64,000 bases of DNA. Origin: Poseidonocella sp. HB161398. GTDB taxonomy: Bacteria > Pseudomonadota > Alphaproteobacteria > Rhodobacterales > Rhodobacteraceae. The notes under the pieces are model-generated. The model saw only the letters and a program-made list of their open reading frames with translations, searched no databases and was not told where the DNA came from. The stretch covers positions 124,001-188,000 of the forward strand of contig NZ_VATA01000004.1 of NCBI RefSeq assembly GCF_005870025.1. The letters run 5' to 3'. Position numbers and translations under genes: made by a program. Shown here in pieces: positions 61,045-64,000 of this stretch; position 1 is the stretch's first letter; every line of letters begins with the position of its first letter.

Positions 61045-62397
61045 ATGGCGAAACTCGGGGCTCGCACCCTTGTCAGACGGTTCGCGGCGGCCGCGGTCGC
61101 GGCCTGCCTGGCGACGGGCGTCTGGGCGCAGTCGCTGATCCGCGACGCCGGGCTGGAATACGCGCTCGACCTCATCGCGCTGCCGGTGATGACCTCCGCC
61201 AATCTCTATGGCGGCAGCATCAAGGTGCTGATCGTCAACGACATGACGCTGAACGCCTTCGTCACCGACGGGCGCGCGGTCTTCATCCATGCCGGGCTGA
61301 TCCTGCGGCTCGACTCGCCCGAGGAGCTGCAGGCGGTGATCGCCCACGAGCTGGCGCATGTCACCAACGGCCACATGGTGCGCCGGCGGATCAATGCCGA
61401 CAATGCCAAGCTCGGCTCCAGCCTCGGCCTGGCGCTGGGTCTGGCGGCAGGCGCGCTCAGCGGCAATCCCGGCGCCGGGCTCGGCCTCGCCTACGGCTCC
61501 GCCGGGGCGGCACGGGGCGTGTTCCTCGGCCATACCCGCGAGGAGGAGGCCGCCGCCGACCGCTCGGGCATGCGCTTCATGGCGCGGGCCGGGATCGATC
61601 CCTCGGCGATGTCCGACGTGATGGAGATCTTCGCCGGGCAGGAGGACATCTCGCCGGTGCGCCAGGATCCCTATCTGCGCTCCCACCCGCTGTCGCGCGA
61701 CCGGATCCGGGCGATCAACGACTATGCCGAGATCCTCGGGCCGAAGACCTCGGACCAGGCGCTGGCCGCCTACTGGTTCTCGCGGCTGCAGGCCAAGCTG
61801 GGCAGCTACCTGCGCGATCCCGACTACACGTTCCGGCGCTATCCCGCCTCGGACACTTCGGATGCCGGCCATATCGGCCGCGCGCTGGCGCAGTACAAGC
61901 TCGGCCGCGCCGAGGCCGCCTGGGCGGAGCTCGACCCGGTCCTGGCAGAGCGCCCCGACGACGCCTACCTGCACGAGCTCAGGGGCTGGATCGCGCTGGA
62001 ATCGAACCGCTTCGCGGAGGCCGAGGCCTCCTACCGCCGCGCCGCCGAACTGGCCCCGCGCGAGACCCAGATCATGGCCGGGCTCGGCCATGCGCTGCTG
62101 GTCGAGGACACCAAGGCGAAGAATGCCGAGGCGCTGGAGGTGCTGAAGGCCGCGCGCGCCCGCGATGCCCGCGACCCGCGTCTTCTGCGGGATCTTGCCA
62201 TGGCCTATGCGCGGGCGGGCGAGCCGGCGATGGCCTCTCTTCACACCGCGGAACGATACGCGCTAATAGGGGACGACAAGGATGCGCTCCTGCATGCGCG
62301 CCGCGCGATGGCCGGACTGCCGGTCGGCTCGCCCGGCTGGGCCCGGGCGCAGGACATAGTAGACGCCGCCGAGCAAGCGGCCAAGGACAGGAAGTGA
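61045..62397 (+). CDS. M48 family metalloprotease with TPR repeats (BepA/YfgC-like)
   Basis: 450 residues from ATG 61045. Signal peptide (FAAAAVAACLATGVWA), zinc site IAHELAHVTNGH with third ligand in EEEAAADRSGM, then about 200 residues of TPR helices (AQYKLGRAEAAWAELDPVL, ALESNRFAEAEASYRRAAEL). This is the plan of BepA, a periplasmic protease/chaperone that looks after outer-membrane protein assembly. Divergent from the aminotransferase; followed 7 nt later by the DsbA-like gene. Confidence 0.9.
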   Translation: MAKLGARTLVRRFAAAAVAACLATGVWAQSLIRDAGLEYALDLIALPVMTSANLYGGSIKVLIVNDMTLNAFVTDGRAVFIHAGLILRLDSPEELQAVIAHELAHVTNGHMVRRRINADNAKLGSSLGLALGLAAGALSGNPGAGLGLAYGSAGAARGVFLGHTREEEAAADRSGMRFMARAGIDPSAMSDVMEIFAGQEDISPVRQDPYLRSHPLSRDRIRAINDYAEILGPKTSDQALAAYWFSRLQAKLGSYLRDPDYTFRRYPASDTSDAGHIGRALAQYKLGRAEAAWAELDPVLAERPDDAYLHELRGWIALESNRFAEAEASYRRAAELAPRETQIMAGLGHALLVEDTKAKNAEALEVLKAARARDARDPRLLRDLAMAYARAGEPAMASLHTAERYALIGDDKDALLHARRAMAGLPVGSPGWARAQDIVDAAEQAAKDRK

Positions 62398-62404
62398 GAC
62401 ACCG

Positions 62405-63163
62405 ATGACCCCAATCCGCAGCACCCTGGCGGGCCTCGGCCTCGCCGCCAGCCTGGCGCTCCCGGCCGCCGCCTTCGACATCGGCGCCATGTCCGACGAC
62501 GAGCGCGCGGAGTTCCGCGAGGAGATCCGCAGCTACCTGCTCGACAATCCCGAAGTGCTGATGGAGGCGATCGGCGTCCTGGAAAGCCGCCAGGCCCAGG
62601 CGCAGTCTGCCGCCGACGGCGATCTGGTCGCCGCCAACGCGGACGCGCTCTTCGAGGACGGCTACAGCTGGGTCGGCGGCAATCCCGAGGGCGACCTGGT
62701 GCTGGTCGAGTTCATGGACTACCGCTGCGGCTACTGCCGCAAGGCCTATGACGAGGTGAACAAGCTGGTCGAGAGCGACGGCAACATCAAGTTCATCGTC
62801 AAGGAATTCCCGATCCTCGGCGAGGAATCCGTGACCTCCTCGCGCTTCGCCGTGGCGGTGCGCCAGCTTGCCGGCGACGCGGCCTACGAGCAGGTCCATG
62901 ACGCGCTGATGACGCTGCGCGGCAACGTCACCCCCGAGGCGCTGGAGCGGATCGGCCAGGACGCCGGCGTCGATGTCGCCGCGGTCACCGCGCATATGGA
63001 GGACCCGTCGGTCACGGCCGAGCTGCAGGCGAACCACGAGCTGGCGCAGAAGCTGTCGATCTCGGGCACGCCGACCTTCATCATGGGCAACGAGATCCTG
63101 CGCGGCTACCTGCCGCTCGACGCGATGCGCCAGGTCGCGGCGGACGAGCGCGCCGAGGGCTGA
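62405..63163 (+). CDS. DsbA family thiol-disulfide protein
   Basis: 252-residue periplasmic thioredoxin-fold protein. Signal peptide (TLAGLGLAASLALPAAAFD), an N-terminal helical part (EEIRSYLLDNPEVLMEAIGV) typical of the Com1/BdbD-like DsbA group, active site FMDYRCGYCRKAY (CGYC), and the cis-proline loop SGTPTFIMG. Likely catalyses disulfide formation or isomerisation. Its closeness to the M48-TPR gene (7 nt) suggests a joint envelope quality-control role. Confidence 0.9.
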   Translation: MTPIRSTLAGLGLAASLALPAAAFDIGAMSDDERAEFREEIRSYLLDNPEVLMEAIGVLESRQAQAQSAADGDLVAANADALFEDGYSWVGGNPEGDLVLVEFMDYRCGYCRKAYDEVNKLVESDGNIKFIVKEFPILGEESVTSSRFAVAVRQLAGDAAYEQVHDALMTLRGNVTPEALERIGQDAGVDVAAVTAHMEDPSVTAELQANHELAQKLSISGTPTFIMGNEILRGYLPLDAMRQVAADERAEG

Positions 63164-63229
63164 CCGCCCCTCGCTCCTCCTTGCCGCCGCCCTGCCCTTG
63201 AGGCAGGCTCCGGCCGGGAGGAGACAGAC

Positions 63230-63934
63230 ATGAGCATCATCCAGGACGTCGAGCAGTCGCTGAAATCGGTCGCTTCGGTGATCTCGAGCATCCGCACGAT
63301 CTCGAAGGCGGTGCGCGAGGGGCGCGACTATGTCCGCACGCGCCACCCGCAGGTGGCCGAGGATCTGGCGGTGATGTGCAACGAGCTGCGCAACACCGCG
63401 ATGGCGCTCTCCGCCGCCTCCACCCTGATCACCCATTTCCGCTTCGTCGGCGGCGACGGCAGCGCCGCCAGCCTGCAGGCCTTCGCCGATGCGCTCTACC
63501 ACCAGAAGGCAAAGGCCGAGGAGGCCGGGCGGGTGATCGGCGTGCTGCGCGGCCACTGCTCGGTGATCCGCCAGCATGCCGACCGGATCATGGAGGAGGC
63601 CGCGCCGCAGGGGCTCTCGGGGCTGGCCGCCGTGCTGGGGCTGCATTCCGAGGAGAAGGAGCGGCGCATCGCCGAGGCGATCGGCCGGGTCTGCGACGTG
63701 GAGATGGAGTTCCACATGGAGGCCGACCAGATGACCCGGGCGATCCGCGCCGCGCTCGAGGATGTCGGCGACCGGCTGGAGACCGACGGCATGCTCGATC
63801 CCGCCCGCATGCCCGAGGCGGCGAAGCTGCTGAAGGCCTACCGGGGGATGTTCACGGAAATCGACGCCGAATGCCTGGCCGCCGCAAAGGAGCTGGCCGC
63901 CTCGGTCGATGCGCTCGACAGCACGCTGGGCTGA
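63230..63934 (+). CDS. Helical protein of unknown function
   Basis: 234 residues, almost entirely predicted helix with no signal peptide or membrane segment. Regular heptad-like stretches (DVEQSLKSVASVISSIRTIS, MCNELRNTAMALSAASTLI) suggest a bundle or coiled coil. I do not recognise a family. Start ATG has GGGAGGAG upstream. It is 66 nt after the DsbA-like gene but has its own strong ribosome-binding site. Confidence 0.65.
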   Translation: MSIIQDVEQSLKSVASVISSIRTISKAVREGRDYVRTRHPQVAEDLAVMCNELRNTAMALSAASTLITHFRFVGGDGSAASLQAFADALYHQKAKAEEAGRVIGVLRGHCSVIRQHADRIMEEAAPQGLSGLAAVLGLHSEEKERRIAEAIGRVCDVEMEFHMEADQMTRAIRAALEDVGDRLETDGMLDPARMPEAAKLLKAYRGMFTEIDAECLAAAKELAASVDALDSTLG

Positions 63935-63937
63935 GGG

Positions 63938-64000
63938 TCAGTCCTCGTCCTCGTCCCCTTGCGCCGGGCGGCGCAGCAGCGGCTCGGCCCGGCCGCCGCG
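63938..64000 (-). CDS. C-terminal fragment of a gene with an acidic tail
   Basis: On the minus strand the last 20 codons before a TGA at 63938-63940 read ...LLRRPAQGDEDED. Only the end of the protein is inside the window, so no family can be given. It converges with the helical protein gene, 3 nt apart. The call rests on gene spacing and the sharp stop only. Confidence 0.4.
   Translation of the reverse strand, partial: RGGRAEPLLRRPAQGDEDED

Overview
The window is high-GC DNA (roughly two thirds G+C by eye) with short intergenic gaps, frequent 4-bp stop/start overlaps and GTG/TTG starts. Its gene content is typical of an alphaproteobacterium of the Rhodobacteraceae/Paracoccaceae type: single-frame prfB, pal-cpoB-tilS-ftsH, a DctPQM TRAP transporter, heme A synthase, a LuxI/LuxR pair and a VPLPA-CTERM protein. 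Almost everything looks chromosomal. The clearly mobile part is one decayed IS66 element. No rRNA, tRNA, CRISPR array or prophage was recognised.

Layout. 1-3.3 kb: a fructose-type sugar ABC importer (permease, binding protein) divergent from a ROK regulator, with an AT-rich palindromic operator between them. 3.3-8.5 kb: a PdeM-type phosphoesterase, a thioesterase, a membrane/DUF1036 pair, folD, chorismate mutase, a MOSC protein and trans-aconitate methyltransferase. 8.5-10.1 kb: a 1.6-kb gene-less stretch with a 145-bp tandem duplication. 10.1-15.7 kb: DUF1697, ftsH, tilS, cpoB, pal and a rhodanese. 15.7-17.3 kb: a small Ala/Gly-rich secreted protein and a 42-bp-period tandem repeat array. 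17.3-27.7 kb: dctPQM, a vWA-autotransporter fusion, a frameshifted pentapeptide-repeat membrane protein, and a DctB/DctD-like two-component system. 27.7-36.2 kb: cytochrome P450, dnaB, luxI/luxR, htpX, a VPLPA-CTERM protein, an ArsC-like protein, a voltage-gated-type K+ channel with a zinc-ribbon tail, and a ThiE-like enzyme. 36.2-49.5 kb: trmJ, a phosphotransferase-like protein, ctaA, an M32 carboxypeptidase, an acid phosphatase, yajC-secD-secF, a DJ-1/PfpI protein, serS and an SGNH hydrolase. 49.5-52.5 kb: the IS66 remnant. 52.6-64 kb: prfB, an RTX/beta-propeller secreted protein, PBP1A, an amidase, an aminotransferase, an M48-TPR protease, a DsbA-like protein and an unknown helical protein.

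How parts fit together. The most coherent regulatory story is C4-dicarboxylate uptake. dctPQM has two near-identical TGTGCGG/CCGCACA palindromes upstream, of the DctD type. A DctB/DctD-like pair lies 4 kb away, but the DctD-like protein has lost the Walker A lysine and the GAFTGA loop needed to act on sigma-54, and no -24/-12 promoter is visible upstream of dctP. An intrinsic terminator between dctP and dctQ should raise the binding protein over the membrane subunits. PBP1A and the amidase (peptidoglycan), Pal/CpoB (envelope) and YajC-SecDF (secretion) form separate envelope-maintenance blocks. Other points worth a second look are the 42-bp array, the vWA-autotransporter, the channel with a metal-binding tail, and short palindromic insertions inside the IS66 genes.
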